A stretch of 64,000 nt of DNA from Emticicia sp031378345 (GTDB taxonomy: Bacteria; Bacteroidota; Bacteroidia; Cytophagales; Spirosomataceae), in assembly GCA_031378345.1 (NCBI GenBank), contig JANNDY010000125.1:1-64000 (forward strand). The letters run 5' to 3'. The translations under genes and the position numbers were made by a program. Shown piece by piece: positions 25,707 to 34,620 of the stretch. Every line of letters starts with the position of its first letter. Positions within the stretch are counted from its first letter, which is position 1. The notes beneath the pieces are model-generated. The model was not told the origin of the DNA, did not search any database, and worked only from the letters and a program-made list of their open reading frames with translations.

Positions 25707-26117
25707 TTAGGCAAACCTCCTAAGCCCCAAATAAAGCAATAAGCCGATTGGTCCAAGCATGAAACAAAAGAATAAACAAACAGCAATGACTATTCTATTG
25801 CTTCCTCTTTCGAGTGAATCTTTGAAAATCCAAGTTCCTGTAAACAAATCGAAGCATAAATAATGAATCCAACCTGCCAAGACAGCTTGTTCCATTGTAA
25901 ATAATTTCATCACGCCCGTAAGTGTGCTAAATGCCCGAAAATCCATATCGCCTATACCCGAAAGAATATAATAGGCATAAACGATTGCCAGTAATAATGG
26001 AATAATGTAGGAATTTGCTAACTTTTGTGTCCAACGCCAATTGGGGGCAAAAATCATTAAAAGCCACTGTGGCAGTACCAGTGTATTTGCTATCGAAAAA
26101 ACAGTTTCTAAATTCAT
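25707..26117 (-). CDS. ABA4-like (DUF4281) membrane protein
   Basis: A 136-residue protein with four hydrophobic segments (about 5-25, 36-55, 78-98 and 109-132). It carries the family features NTLVLPQWLLMIFAP at the start, AGWIHYLCFDLFTGTWIFKDS in the middle and GPIGLLLYL near the end. The family is named for plant ABA4, linked to neoxanthin formation; in bacteria the role is not established and no carotenoid genes are adjacent. An AGATNNN repeat lies directly upstream. Confidence 0.8.
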   Translation of the reverse strand: MNLETVFSIANTLVLPQWLLMIFAPNWRWTQKLANSYIIPLLLAIVYAYYILSGIGDMDFRAFSTLTGVMKLFTMEQAVLAGWIHYLCFDLFTGTWIFKDSLERGSNRIVIAVCLFFCFMLGPIGLLLYLGLRRFA

Positions 26118-26139
26118 TTGAGTGAGGGTTTTTTAACAA

Positions 26140-26236
26140 AGATATGAGATTTGGGATACGAGATTTGAGATTTTTAAAAATATTTATCTTATTTGCATAA
26201 ACTAATCTTGAATCCTCTATATCATATCTCGTATCT
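26140..26236. repeat. Intergenic inverted repeat made of 7-bp units (AGATNNN), second copy
   Basis: The left arm (26140-26172) is five heptamers of the AGATNNN type and the right arm (26204-26236) has five in reverse-complement form, in register. It fills the gap between the ABA4-like gene and the ridA-like gene, ending 5 bp before the latter's ATG. Units AGATATG and AGATACG are shared with the copy at 18384-18478. Confidence 0.75.
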
Positions 26237-26241
26237 GAAAG

Positions 26242-26700
26242 ATGAAAAAGCTCATTTTTACTATTATTTCTGTCTTTATTGTTTATTTTTCTTTCGCCCA
26301 GCACAAAGAAATAGTTAAAACCGATAAGGCTCCTGTGCCAATTGCTCCTTATAGTCAAGGAGTTAAGTCGAATGGTTTGCTTTTTGTGGCAGGTCAAATT
26401 GGTTTAGAACCAAGTACCAGAAAGTTAGTTGATGGGGGTTTTGAGGTAGAAACTGTACGCATCATGGAAAACATCAAAGCGGTGGTAGAAGCAGCAGGTT
26501 CAAAAATGGACGACATCGTAAATACTACAATTTACATGAAAGACATCAACAATTTTGCTAAAGTAAATGAAATCTATGGTAAGTATTTTACAAGCGATTT
26601 TCCTGCAAGAACAACAGTCGGCGTGGCAAATCTTCCTGGAGGAGCAAATATCGAAATTGCCGTTGTGGCTGCTCTAAACCACAAGCCTCGTCGGAAATAA
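26242..26700 (+). CDS. RidA/YjgF-family protein with signal peptide
   Basis: A 152-residue product whose residues 24-150 form a RidA-type domain: PYSQGVKSNGLLFVAGQIGL, FPARTTVGVANLP with R123, and ANIEIAVVAAL with E138. The 15-residue spacing of these two equals that of the substrate-binding Arg and Glu of E. coli RidA, so imine/enamine deaminase chemistry is plausible. The first 20 residues are a hydrophobic signal peptide (IISVFIVYFSFAQ), predicting export, unlike the cytosolic classical enzyme. The start ATG is fixed by the adjacent repeat end. No operon partners: the next gene has its own promoter. Confidence 0.88.
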   Translation: MKKLIFTIISVFIVYFSFAQHKEIVKTDKAPVPIAPYSQGVKSNGLLFVAGQIGLEPSTRKLVDGGFEVETVRIMENIKAVVEAAGSKMDDIVNTTIYMKDINNFAKVNEIYGKYFTSDFPARTTVGVANLPGGANIEIAVVAALNHKPRRK

Positions 26701-26744
26701 TTGCCAAATCATCTCGAAATTTAGTAAAATTGCCTTGTTTTTAG

Positions 26745-26772
26745 TTGTTTTTGGCATTTATTTTTATATTTG
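26745..26772 (+). promoter_or_regulatory. Promoter of the M1 peptidase gene
   Basis: TTG (26745-26747) and TATATTTG (26765-26772) fit the consensus with a 17-bp spacer; the start codon is about 100 bp downstream, past a repeat in the leader. Confidence 0.6.
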
Positions 26773-26785
26773 CTAACAAATAAGT

Positions 26786-26854
26786 AGAAGAACGAATGTA
26801 TAGATTTACCTCAAAATCATTCTACATTCTTCATTCTACATTCTTAATTCTTCT
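26786..26854. repeat. Inverted repeat with 7-bp units (CATTCTW)
   Basis: The right part (about 26819-26854) is a run of heptamers CATTCTA/CATTCTT ending in AATTCTTCT. The left arm (26786-26803) carries the imperfect complement, beginning AGAAGAA. It sits in the leader of the M1 peptidase gene. Same 7-bp architecture as the AGATNNN repeats but a different unit. Confidence 0.65.
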
Positions 26855-26871
26855 AACCCTTCATCATTTCA

Positions 26872-29283
26872 ATGAAAAAACTACGAATTTCAAAAATCTT
26901 ATTTGGCATATTTCTAATGCTCTTCACAACATTAGTTACTCTTGCCCAACAGCCCGCAAGTCAATACAATGCTAATACACGTTTTGAGCAAATGGGAACA
27001 GAATTGCCTACACCAAATACCTACCGCACAGCTTCGGGAGCTCCTGGAAAAGATTATTGGCAACAAAAAGCTGACTATGACATCAAAGTAGAATTAGATG
27101 ATATTAACCAGAAAATTATTGGTACAGAAGTAATCACTTATACCAACAAATCGCCTGACGAGTTGCGTTATTTGTGGCTACAACTTGACCAAAATTTATT
27201 CGAGAAAAACTCAATCAATGCTCTTACACAAACCAGTATTATAAATGAACAAATGAGTTTTGGAGCAATTCAAGGCATTGGAGGCACTCGTTCGGTCAAT
27301 ACATCTATTGATGGTGCAAAAAATTATGGCTATAAAATTTTAGTTGTGAAAGATGCCAAAACGGGCATGGATTTGAAATACACTATCAATAATACAATGA
27401 TGCGAGTTGAAATTCCAGCAGCTTTGAAACCAGGTCTTTCTTACGCATTCCGCATTGATTGGAATTATTTGATTACAGATTATTATGGTCGCTCAGGCAT
27501 GGAGTTTTTTGCTAAAGATGGCAACTACAACTATTTTATTGCTCACTGGTTTCCTCGCATGGCAGTTTATGATGATGTAAATGGCTGGCAGCACAAGCAA
27601 TTTTTGGGTCAAGGTGAGTTTACATTGCCTTTTGGCGATTATAAAGTAGAAATTACAGCTCCAAACGACCACGTGGTAGGAGCGACTGGCGAATGTCAAA
27701 ATTATGACAAAGTGCTTACAGCGGCACAGGCAAAGCGTTTGCAACAAGCGGCTACTTCAAAAACACCTGTGGTAATTGTTACGCAAGACGAAGCAATTGC
27801 TGCCGAAAAAGCGAAGCCTACTGGCAAGAAAACTTGGGTTTTCAAAGCAGCCAATGTACGTGATTTTGCTTTTACTTCTTCTCGCAAATTTATTTGGGAT
27901 GCCATGCAAACCGATATTTATAATAATGGACGCAAGATTTGGTCAATGTCATATTATTCAAAAGAAGGAAATCCTCTTTGGGGACAATATTCTACTCGCA
28001 CCGTGGAGCATACGCTTCGTTCTTATGGAAATCGCACCGTACAATATCCTTATCCTGTAGCAATTTCGTGCCATGCAACGGCAGGTGGAGGCATGGAATA
28101 TCCTATGATTTCGTTCAATGGCGGTCGTCCAGAAGCTGATGGAACATATTCGGAAGGTACAAAGGCAGGCATGATTGGCGTAATTATCCATGAAGTTGGA
28201 CATAATTTCTTCCCGATGATTGTAAATACTGACGAACGCCAATGGTCATGGATGGACGAAGGTTTGAATACTTTTTGTCAATATTTGGCTGAACAAGAAT
28301 GGGACAGAGACTTTCCTTCTCGCCGTGGCGAAGCTCAAAACATTGTTCCTTACATGAAAACTGACAAAACTCAACAAGTTTCCATCATGTCAAGTTCGGA
28401 CAATATTATGGCTTTTGGTCCAAATGCTTATGCAAAACCTGCTACGGGTTTGAATATTTTGCGTGAAACCATCATGGGTCGTGAGTTATTCGACTATGCT
28501 TTCAAAGAATATGCTCGTCGTTGGGCGTTCAAATCGCCAAGCCCTGCCGACTTTTTCCGTACAATGGAAGATGCTTCGGGCGTGGACTTGGATTGGTTTT
28601 GGAAAGGTTGGTTCTATGGGGTGGAAGCAGCAGACCAAGATTTAGCAGAGGTACAATGGTTCGGCATTGATAGCCAAGATGCAACGGCAAAAAAAGCTGC
28701 CGAAAAAGCTAATTTTGATGCAAAACAACAAACTTTGAGCAATATTCGTAATAAAACTGACATCAAGCAAACTGTTGTTGAGGCTGATTCTACGATGAGA
28801 GATTTTTATAATTCTTATAATAAATTTGCAGTTACAGATGCTGATAAGCAAAAATCGGAGCAATACAAAGCAAGTTTGAGCGAAGATGAGCAGAAATTAT
28901 TGGCATCAGGAACGAACTATTATGTGCTAACTGTAAAAAATAAAGGTGGTTTACCAATGCCTGTAATTTTTAAAATGGATTTTGAAGATGGCACAAGCGA
29001 AATCGTTAGAATTCCAGCAGAAATTTGGCGTTTGAATGACAGAGAGATAAAAAAGACCATTCCAACAAAGAAAAAAGTTACCAAATTTACACTTGACCCA
29101 TTCTACGAAATTGCTGACATTGACACCGAAAACAATTCGTTTCCTCGTGAGCCGGAGCAACCAACGAAGTTTCAGGCGTTTAAGCAACAACGTGGCAGAT
29201 TTGGACCACAAGGACCAAACCCAATGCAGCAAGCTAATCAAAATAAACCTGCTGGCACACAAACGAGTGGAGGGAAGAATTGA
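26872..29283 (+). CDS. Exported M1-family zinc metallopeptidase
   Basis: An 803-residue protein with a signal peptide (cleavage near TLAQ at about 25). The N-terminal M1 saddle domain runs to about 330. The catalytic zinc site HEVGH lies near residue 441, with the third ligand Glu in WMDEGLNTF about 20 residues later. A GGGMEYPM stretch at about 403-410 replaces the GAMEN exopeptidase motif, so substrate use may differ from classical aminopeptidase N. A C-terminal linker rich in Lys/Asp and a Gln/Pro-rich tail (QQRGRFGPQGPNPMQQ) end the protein. No neighbours are obviously linked. Confidence 0.9.
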   Translation: MKKLRISKILFGIFLMLFTTLVTLAQQPASQYNANTRFEQMGTELPTPNTYRTASGAPGKDYWQQKADYDIKVELDDINQKIIGTEVITYTNKSPDELRYLWLQLDQNLFEKNSINALTQTSIINEQMSFGAIQGIGGTRSVNTSIDGAKNYGYKILVVKDAKTGMDLKYTINNTMMRVEIPAALKPGLSYAFRIDWNYLITDYYGRSGMEFFAKDGNYNYFIAHWFPRMAVYDDVNGWQHKQFLGQGEFTLPFGDYKVEITAPNDHVVGATGECQNYDKVLTAAQAKRLQQAATSKTPVVIVTQDEAIAAEKAKPTGKKTWVFKAANVRDFAFTSSRKFIWDAMQTDIYNNGRKIWSMSYYSKEGNPLWGQYSTRTVEHTLRSYGNRTVQYPYPVAISCHATAGGGMEYPMISFNGGRPEADGTYSEGTKAGMIGVIIHEVGHNFFPMIVNTDERQWSWMDEGLNTFCQYLAEQEWDRDFPSRRGEAQNIVPYMKTDKTQQVSIMSSSDNIMAFGPNAYAKPATGLNILRETIMGRELFDYAFKEYARRWAFKSPSPADFFRTMEDASGVDLDWFWKGWFYGVEAADQDLAEVQWFGIDSQDATAKKAAEKANFDAKQQTLSNIRNKTDIKQTVVEADSTMRDFYNSYNKFAVTDADKQKSEQYKASLSEDEQKLLASGTNYYVLTVKNKGGLPMPVIFKMDFEDGTSEIVRIPAEIWRLNDREIKKTIPTKKKVTKFTLDPFYEIADIDTENNSFPREPEQPTKFQAFKQQRGRFGPQGPNPMQQANQNKPAGTQTSGGKN

Positions 29284-29401
29284 GGAATAGGAGTTAGGAA
29301 TTAGGGTTTAGGAATTAGGAAAAAATGAATAAGGGGGCAAAATATTTTTAAAGCTAAACCCTATTTCCTAACTCCTAATTCCTAAAACCTAAGCCCTATT
29401 C
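29284..29401. repeat. Inverted repeat with 7-bp units (GNNTTAG)
   Basis: The left arm, from 29284, is five heptamers of form GNNNTAG (GAGTTAG, GAATTAG, GGTTTAG and others). The right arm, to 29401, is six units CCTANNN, its complement in phase. About 45 bp separate the arms. It begins right after the M1 peptidase stop and could fold into a long hairpin. Confidence 0.75.
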
Positions 29402-29429
29402 TTGAACAAAACAAATAAAACATTGTACT

Positions 29430-29457
29430 AAAAAAGGCTCTATTCGAGCCTTTTTTT
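29430..29457 (+). terminator. Terminator of the M1 peptidase gene
   Basis: AAAAAAGGCTC (29430-29440) pairs with GAGCCTTTTTT from 29446, 5-base loop, then a T-run. The following 234 bp to the AraC gene hold only a weak TAGATTTG (29622-29629) as a possible -7 element. Confidence 0.88.
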
Positions 29458-29691
29458 ATGCGAAATAGCGGAATTTCACTACATTACACAATAAAACCAT
29501 CGTTAGATAAGTTTGTATAAAATTAGATTATTTTTAGAAAAACAGTCTAATATTTACCAAAGTATATAACGAAAGGAACATTTTCTAAATTTTATCTGTT
29601 AAAAAAAAATAGTAAAAATATTAGATTTGTCCAAATTAGTTAATACATTGCACTTAATATTCTAAGCAAAAACGAAAAACTTTCTTTCACA

Positions 29692-30615
29692 ATGGAAGAC
29701 TATAATAAAATAATTGAATCGTTGGGCGTAAAGTTTGCCAAAGCCCGCCACATCAAAATGTTGCAAACAATCAAAATCAAGAATGTTTATGACGTTGAAA
29801 ACACCATTCTTGTTTTGTATGATGGTGAGGTAAAATTGGCAGGAAATGAAGAAAAAGTAATGCCGGGCGACTTGCTTTTTATCCCCGGAGGAAAAGCCGC
29901 CACGCTTACTTACGGTGATGGCGAACCAAAAAATATTTCTTACGAGGAATTTATGACTCGCCGAGAAAGCTATTTCGACTCAATGACCGACCCAACAAAT
30001 ATTGGTCAAGTGTCAAATTCCTTTGGTTTGATTGCTTTTGAAGCAAAAGTTTTTGATTCGGTCAACTTCTTTACTTCGCTTGATATTCCGCCGTTTTTTA
30101 TCAAAGCCCATACGAAATTAGCTTCGTTGATTCATGATATTTTGAAAGAAGATTTCTCTGACCTCGCTGGTCGTGGACGAGTAATCAGAAACAAAACCGA
30201 AGAAATTGTTATTGAAATTGTTCGTCATATCTTGAAAAACAGAATGTTTGTTGAGCAATTAGCAACAAATAGCACCTATTTTAAAGACCCTCGTTTGATT
30301 GATATTTTCACTTATATCAAAAATAGCCTTCCTGGCGATTTGTCGAACAAGCAATTAGCAAACGTTGCAAATGTTTCGGAAGATTATGTAGGACAATATT
30401 TTAAAATGCTGACAGGTATCAATCCACAAGATTATATCGAATACCAACGCATGGAGTCGGCGGTTACGTTGTTGCGAACTTCAAAGAAAAGTATTCGTGC
30501 CATCGGACATGAAGTTGGCTATAAAGATACTGCCTATTTCTGCCGTCGTTTCAAGATGATGTTTGGTATTCCCGCAGGAAAAATGAGAAGAAGAGAATCT
30601 TTGATGATTGGATAA
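29692..30615 (+). CDS. AraC-family transcriptional regulator
   Basis: A 307-residue regulator. The N-terminal 90 residues have a cupin-like beta pattern (ILVLYDGEVKLAG, VMPGDLLFIPGG). A helical middle follows, and the last 100 residues are a double helix-turn-helix of AraC type: LSNKQLANVANVSEDYVGQ and then KKSIRAIGHEVGYKDTAYF with CRRFKMMFGIPAGKMRR. Ligand and targets are unknown. A possible -7 element TAGATTTG lies 63 bp upstream. It ends at a shared terminator facing the DUF4249 gene. Confidence 0.92.
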   Translation: MEDYNKIIESLGVKFAKARHIKMLQTIKIKNVYDVENTILVLYDGEVKLAGNEEKVMPGDLLFIPGGKAATLTYGDGEPKNISYEEFMTRRESYFDSMTDPTNIGQVSNSFGLIAFEAKVFDSVNFFTSLDIPPFFIKAHTKLASLIHDILKEDFSDLAGRGRVIRNKTEEIVIEIVRHILKNRMFVEQLATNSTYFKDPRLIDIFTYIKNSLPGDLSNKQLANVANVSEDYVGQYFKMLTGINPQDYIEYQRMESAVTLLRTSKKSIRAIGHEVGYKDTAYFCRRFKMMFGIPAGKMRRRESLMIG

Positions 30616-30635
30616 AATATTCAGAATTTTCATAT

Positions 30636-30672
30636 AAAAAAGGTCAGATTAGGAATAGTCTGACCTTTTTTT
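30636..30672. terminator. Bidirectional terminator between AraC and DUF4249 genes
   Basis: AAAAAAGGTCAGA (30636-30648) pairs with TCTGACCTTTTTT from 30659, 10-base loop. It overlaps the last base of the DUF4249 stop codon. Confidence 0.88.
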
Positions 30673-31589
30673 CAAGGATTATCTCTTGGATAAACAAACA
30701 AAACGGAATCAGACAGCACAGCCGAACCGAAAACACCAACTGCCCCTTTTATTTTTGTTTTAATAAAAACTGGTTCGACAAATGGATTTTGAATCGCCTG
30801 TAATTGGTCGTCGAGGTCTTTGTAAAACTCTGCCGAATTTTTATCTAAAGCTTGTATAAAAACCCAACCTTCGTCATCTTTTTCGTACTCAAAACTCACT
30901 TCAATAGGCATTCTTATTTTTTTTCCATCTGCATTTTCATCTGTAAAAATGATTCGTCCTATGTCTTTTACAAAGAAATCTTCATCTTTTTTTGCACATG
31001 TATTCTTAAAAATATCTAAAACATGGGCATGATGCACAGTTGTATCAATCATACGATTCATCTGAAAACGGTAAAAATCTTGCGATTGTGCATGGTCAGT
31101 AATGTCGATAATTACGCCATCGTGCGAGCCATAAACATCAGTAAAATTTGGTGTATATTCAATTTTTTCAATGCTTACTTTTTTCTGATTGATGGTTGTA
31201 CTTGCCGAATATGATTTTCCTTCAAAACTGATTTCGAGGGTATATGTTTTCCCATATTCTACGGCTATTTTTCCTTGATAAAAAAGCTCCCAACGACACC
31301 TAAATTTATTAAAAGTAGAGTCTGCAATTAAAATATCGACAGTATTGCCAGTCAAAATTTTGACAAGGGCATTTCTGGCAAAAATTTGTTGTGGCGATAC
31401 TTTTTTACTAAAAAAAGGATTGCTTTTGCTAATAAAAATTTGCGGTCTTTTGCTCGGATATAACATTCCTTCAATAAATAATTTGTTGGTATGATTTAAT
31501 GGAAAATCAACAATGATTTCCTTTTGACAGGCAATAATGGATACAATTATTGCCATCGAAAATATTAATAATGAAATTACTTTTTTCAT
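30672..31589 (-). CDS. DUF4249-domain lipoprotein
   Basis: A 305-residue lipoprotein with lipobox IIAC and Cys21. The mature part begins with NKLFIEGMLYPSKRPQIFISKSNPF and shows the beta-rich pattern of DUF4249, a family that typically stands next to a TonB-dependent receptor. Here it follows the receptor gene with a 4-bp gap, so the two form an operon, probably a receptor with its surface or periplasmic partner. The cargo is unknown. An ECF sigma gene is divergent from the pair. Confidence 0.9.
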   Translation of the reverse strand: MKKVISLLIFSMAIIVSIIACQKEIIVDFPLNHTNKLFIEGMLYPSKRPQIFISKSNPFFSKKVSPQQIFARNALVKILTGNTVDILIADSTFNKFRCRWELFYQGKIAVEYGKTYTLEISFEGKSYSASTTINQKKVSIEKIEYTPNFTDVYGSHDGVIIDITDHAQSQDFYRFQMNRMIDTTVHHAHVLDIFKNTCAKKDEDFFVKDIGRIIFTDENADGKKIRMPIEVSFEYEKDDEGWVFIQALDKNSAEFYKDLDDQLQAIQNPFVEPVFIKTKIKGAVGVFGSAVLSDSVLFVYPRDNP

Positions 31590-31593
31590 GTTT

Positions 31594-33873
31594 TTAGAAT
31601 TTAAAATTATATGAAATACTTGGAATAATTGGCAAAAGCGACACTTGTTGAGCTTGCGGTTGATTGGAGATTGGGTCTATCAAAAAATAGATAAAATAAG
31701 GGTTTAACCTACTATACGCATTATAAAGTCCAAAAGACCATTCGGTTTCACAAGGTTTTTTAAACATTTTTCGCTTTTTTTTGTAGCTTGCCGAAAGGTC
31801 TAATCTATGATAGGATTTCAAACGAAAATTGTTTCTACCCTCATACAAAAAATAATTTCCTTCAAAAATTGACCCTGCGTTTAGGGCGGCAGTACGTCCC
31901 GTAGGAAGTGTAAAAGGTACGCCCGAAGAATAAACAAAAATCGCACTCAAATTCCATTTTTTGCTTAGTTCGTAGCTACTCGTAATTGATAAAACGTGTC
32001 GCCTATCATACTTAAAAGGAAAGGTTTTACCGAAATTTAAGTCCACAAAAGTTTGATTTGTTCTTGACAAAGTATAAGCAATCCAACCAGTAAGTTTACC
32101 ACTATTTTTTTTCACAAAAAACTCAGCACCATAACTTTCTCCACTTCCATAAACAAGCGTATTATCTAAATCTTCACTTAATTTTAGTTGATTTCCTTCG
32201 GCAAAGAGTGCCTGATTTTTCATTTTTTTGTAGTAAACTTCTATACTTGTTTCTATGGCATTTTCTTTAAAATTATTGAAATATCCTATAGCGAATTGTT
32301 CAGAAAACTGTGGCTTAGTTTTGATACTTGATGGCAACCAAATATCTGTTGGCACGCCTGCCGTAGAATTGGGAATTAAATGCAAAAACTGATTCATGAT
32401 TGTATATGATGCCTTGATAGAAGCCGTAGGATTTACAGACATTTTCGCTGTCAGACGTGGCTCTACGAAGGAATATGTCTTTTTAGGAATTACAAAAACA
32501 GGCAGCCGAATACCATAATTTAAGCTAAATTTTTCTGAAATATCAAACTCATCACCCACATAAAAAGCCATTTCATGAGAGAAAAGCTGCTTAATATTTG
32601 CTTTATCAATGCTCAAACGATTGCCTCTTTTGGGAACACTTGCCGAAAATGCGGCAGGAAATAAGGTATGATAAGTATAAGTAAAGCCTGCTTTTGCAGT
32701 GTGTTTTGTGTTGAAAATAAAGGTAAAATCAGTTTTTGCTGAAACATCTTTTATGCCTGTAAAAAGCGAAGAATAATAAGAGTTTTGTTCGGTATTCAGA
32801 GCCAAATGATAATCGTTATAAATGATAGAAGTATTAGAAAATATTTTATTTCCAAATAGATGATTCCATCGAAAAGTGGCAGTTGTATTGCCAAAATCAG
32901 CCGAATATTTCAGGCTATTGGCGGCACTGTAAGCAGCGTTATCATTTCCTTTAAAAAAACTTAGAAAAACATGGTCTTTTTTACCCAATTCATAATTCAT
33001 TTTGGCATTAAAATCATAAAATTTATAGGAAGAGGTTTTAGAACTTAGAGGTTTTAATAGCAAATTAATATGCGTTTGTCGCCCCGAAATAATAAAAGAA
33101 GACTTGGTTTTTTGGATAGGTCCTTGCACAGTCAGATTATTTGACAAAAGCCCAATTCCCCCCTCGGTATGAAAGCTATTTTTGTCGCCTTCTTTCATCT
33201 GAATATCCAAAATTGAGCTTAATCTACCACCAAATTCTGCTGGAAACCCCCCTTTTATCAACTTCATTCGATTGATAGCATTGACATTGAAAGTGCTGAA
33301 TAAGCCAAACAAATGGTTGGGATTATAGACTGTTGCCTCATCGAGTTGCACCAAATTTTGGTCGAGATTTCCACCTCTGACAAAAAAACCTGTTGTACCT
33401 TCATTTCCTGCCTGAACGCCCGGCAAAAGTTGAATTATTTTCATAATATCCTTTTCGCCAAGCACCATTGGGAGCGAATTTACCAATTTCATCGGTACGT
33501 CAATGACCCCCATTTCAGCTTTTTGTACATTATTATCATTGACAGAAGCCCTCACAACGACCTCTTGCAAGTCTGACGAATTTGCGAGCAAATCAATGTT
33601 CAAAGTTTGGCTTTGTTTTCCCGAAAGTTTTTTAATTTGAGCTTGATATCCCAATGATGAAAAAACCACGCCCAGCGTGTCGCTGCCTTTGAAAGTGATA
33701 GAATAAAAACCATAATTATTGGCAGTTGTGCCGCTTTTTGTATTGGTCAAATAAACACTTGCCCCAATCGCCGCTTCGCCCGATTTGGCATCTCTGATGT
33801 AGCCACTCAAAGTAAAATTTTGAGCTTTTGCTGCAAAAGAAATGAGTAGAAATAGAAAAAATGTTAGTTTCAT
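31594..33873 (-). CDS. TonB-dependent outer-membrane receptor
   Basis: A 759-residue receptor with signal peptide (to about AKAQ, residue 17). A carboxypeptidase-like regulatory domain (FTLSGYIRDAKSGEAAIGAS, to about 105) precedes a plug domain (about 115-235; EGTTGFFVRGGNLDQNLVQLDEATVYNP), and a 22-strand-type barrel fills the rest. The N-terminal domain makes it of the SusC-like or FecA-like transducer class by architecture, but the SusC length (about 1000) and a SusD partner are absent. Partner is the DUF4249 lipoprotein just downstream. Substrate cannot be told. Confidence 0.92.
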   Translation of the reverse strand: MKLTFFLFLLISFAAKAQNFTLSGYIRDAKSGEAAIGASVYLTNTKSGTTANNYGFYSITFKGSDTLGVVFSSLGYQAQIKKLSGKQSQTLNIDLLANSSDLQEVVVRASVNDNNVQKAEMGVIDVPMKLVNSLPMVLGEKDIMKIIQLLPGVQAGNEGTTGFFVRGGNLDQNLVQLDEATVYNPNHLFGLFSTFNVNAINRMKLIKGGFPAEFGGRLSSILDIQMKEGDKNSFHTEGGIGLLSNNLTVQGPIQKTKSSFIISGRQTHINLLLKPLSSKTSSYKFYDFNAKMNYELGKKDHVFLSFFKGNDNAAYSAANSLKYSADFGNTTATFRWNHLFGNKIFSNTSIIYNDYHLALNTEQNSYYSSLFTGIKDVSAKTDFTFIFNTKHTAKAGFTYTYHTLFPAAFSASVPKRGNRLSIDKANIKQLFSHEMAFYVGDEFDISEKFSLNYGIRLPVFVIPKKTYSFVEPRLTAKMSVNPTASIKASYTIMNQFLHLIPNSTAGVPTDIWLPSSIKTKPQFSEQFAIGYFNNFKENAIETSIEVYYKKMKNQALFAEGNQLKLSEDLDNTLVYGSGESYGAEFFVKKNSGKLTGWIAYTLSRTNQTFVDLNFGKTFPFKYDRRHVLSITSSYELSKKWNLSAIFVYSSGVPFTLPTGRTAALNAGSIFEGNYFLYEGRNNFRLKSYHRLDLSASYKKKRKMFKKPCETEWSFGLYNAYSRLNPYFIYFLIDPISNQPQAQQVSLLPIIPSISYNFKF

Positions 33874-33923
33874 TTTTTTGAAAATTTGTTTTCAATTGCC
33901 ATTACACTAACTTTATAAGAAAG

Positions 33924-33967
33924 CGTTGCTTTTGTTGGAAAAATAAATATTTTTTTCAAAAGCAACG
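33924..33967. promoter_or_regulatory. Inverted repeat between the TonB receptor and ECF sigma genes
   Basis: CGTTGCTTTTG (33924-33934) and CAAAAGCAACG (33957-33967) are perfect 11-bp complements with 22 bp between. They stand centrally in the 144-bp divergent intergenic region, 51 bp from each start codon or its equivalent. The symmetry suggests matching promoter elements or a regulator site for both operons. A terminator is unlikely because no gene ends here. Confidence 0.5.
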
Positions 33968-34017
33968 TTTTACAGAAAAATAGTGTACCCATAGATAGAC
34001 ACCAAACAAGCAAAAAT

Positions 34018-34620
34018 TTGTTTTTTAATCAGAAAATACCTTTCTCAGAAAACAAGCTCGAAAGCATCATTGAAGCGTGCAAAGCTCGTAATCAAAATGC
34101 TCAGAGTTTGCTGTATAGACAGTTTTTTGGCTATGCAAAAAGTGTGTGTTTGAGGTATTCATCCAACCAAGAAGAAGCAAAAGAGATACTAAATGAAGGT
34201 TTTTTGAAGGTTTTTAATAATTTAGAAAAGTATTCCGCTGAATTTCCTTTCAAGGCTTGGTTGCGAACAATCATGGTTAATACTGCTATTAATTATTACA
34301 GAAATAACAAAAAATATAGCCAAGAAATTAGTTTTGAGAGCATCGAAGAACCGATTTATAACGAAGATATTATCAATAAAATTTCGGCAGATGAAATCTT
34401 GGTTTTGGTACAAAAATTATCTCCTGCCTATCGAATGGTTTTTGTAATGCACATTGTTGATGGCTATAATCATAGAGAAATCGCTGAAATTTTGAGCATC
34501 AACGAAGGCACTTCTCGCTCAAATTTTTTGAAAGCACGAGCAAAATTGCAAAGTTTGGTACAAAAAGAATTTCCACATTTATACGAAAACTATCATCAAG
34601 AAATTAATGCAACAAAATGA
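34018..34620 (+). CDS. ECF-type RNA polymerase sigma factor
   Basis: A 200-residue sigma factor. Region 2 contains AQSLLYRQFFGYAKSVCLRY and EEAKEILNEGFLKVFNNLEKY, with FKAWLRTIMVNTAINYYR. Region 4 has SPAYRMVFVMHIVDGYNHREIAEIL and GTSRSNFLKARAKLQ. No in-frame ATG precedes the conserved start of region 2, so TTG at 34018 is the likely initiation codon. It overlaps the next gene by 4 bp (ATGA), so they are cotranslated, and it is divergent from the TonB receptor operon. Confidence 0.9.
   Translation: MFFNQKIPFSENKLESIIEACKARNQNAQSLLYRQFFGYAKSVCLRYSSNQEEAKEILNEGFLKVFNNLEKYSAEFPFKAWLRTIMVNTAINYYRNNKKYSQEISFESIEEPIYNEDIINKISADEILVLVQKLSPAYRMVFVMHIVDGYNHREIAEILSINEGTSRSNFLKARAKLQSLVQKEFPHLYENYHQEINATK

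Noticed and set aside
28063..28340. Reading frames opposite the M1 peptidase
   Set aside because: They have no start or promoter signals and are mirror images of the coding strand, including the HEVGH region.
31594..33873. TonB receptor as a SusC of a polysaccharide utilisation locus
   Set aside because: Length is well below SusC size, and no SusD or glycoside hydrolase genes are adjacent; the DUF4249 partner is a different arrangement.
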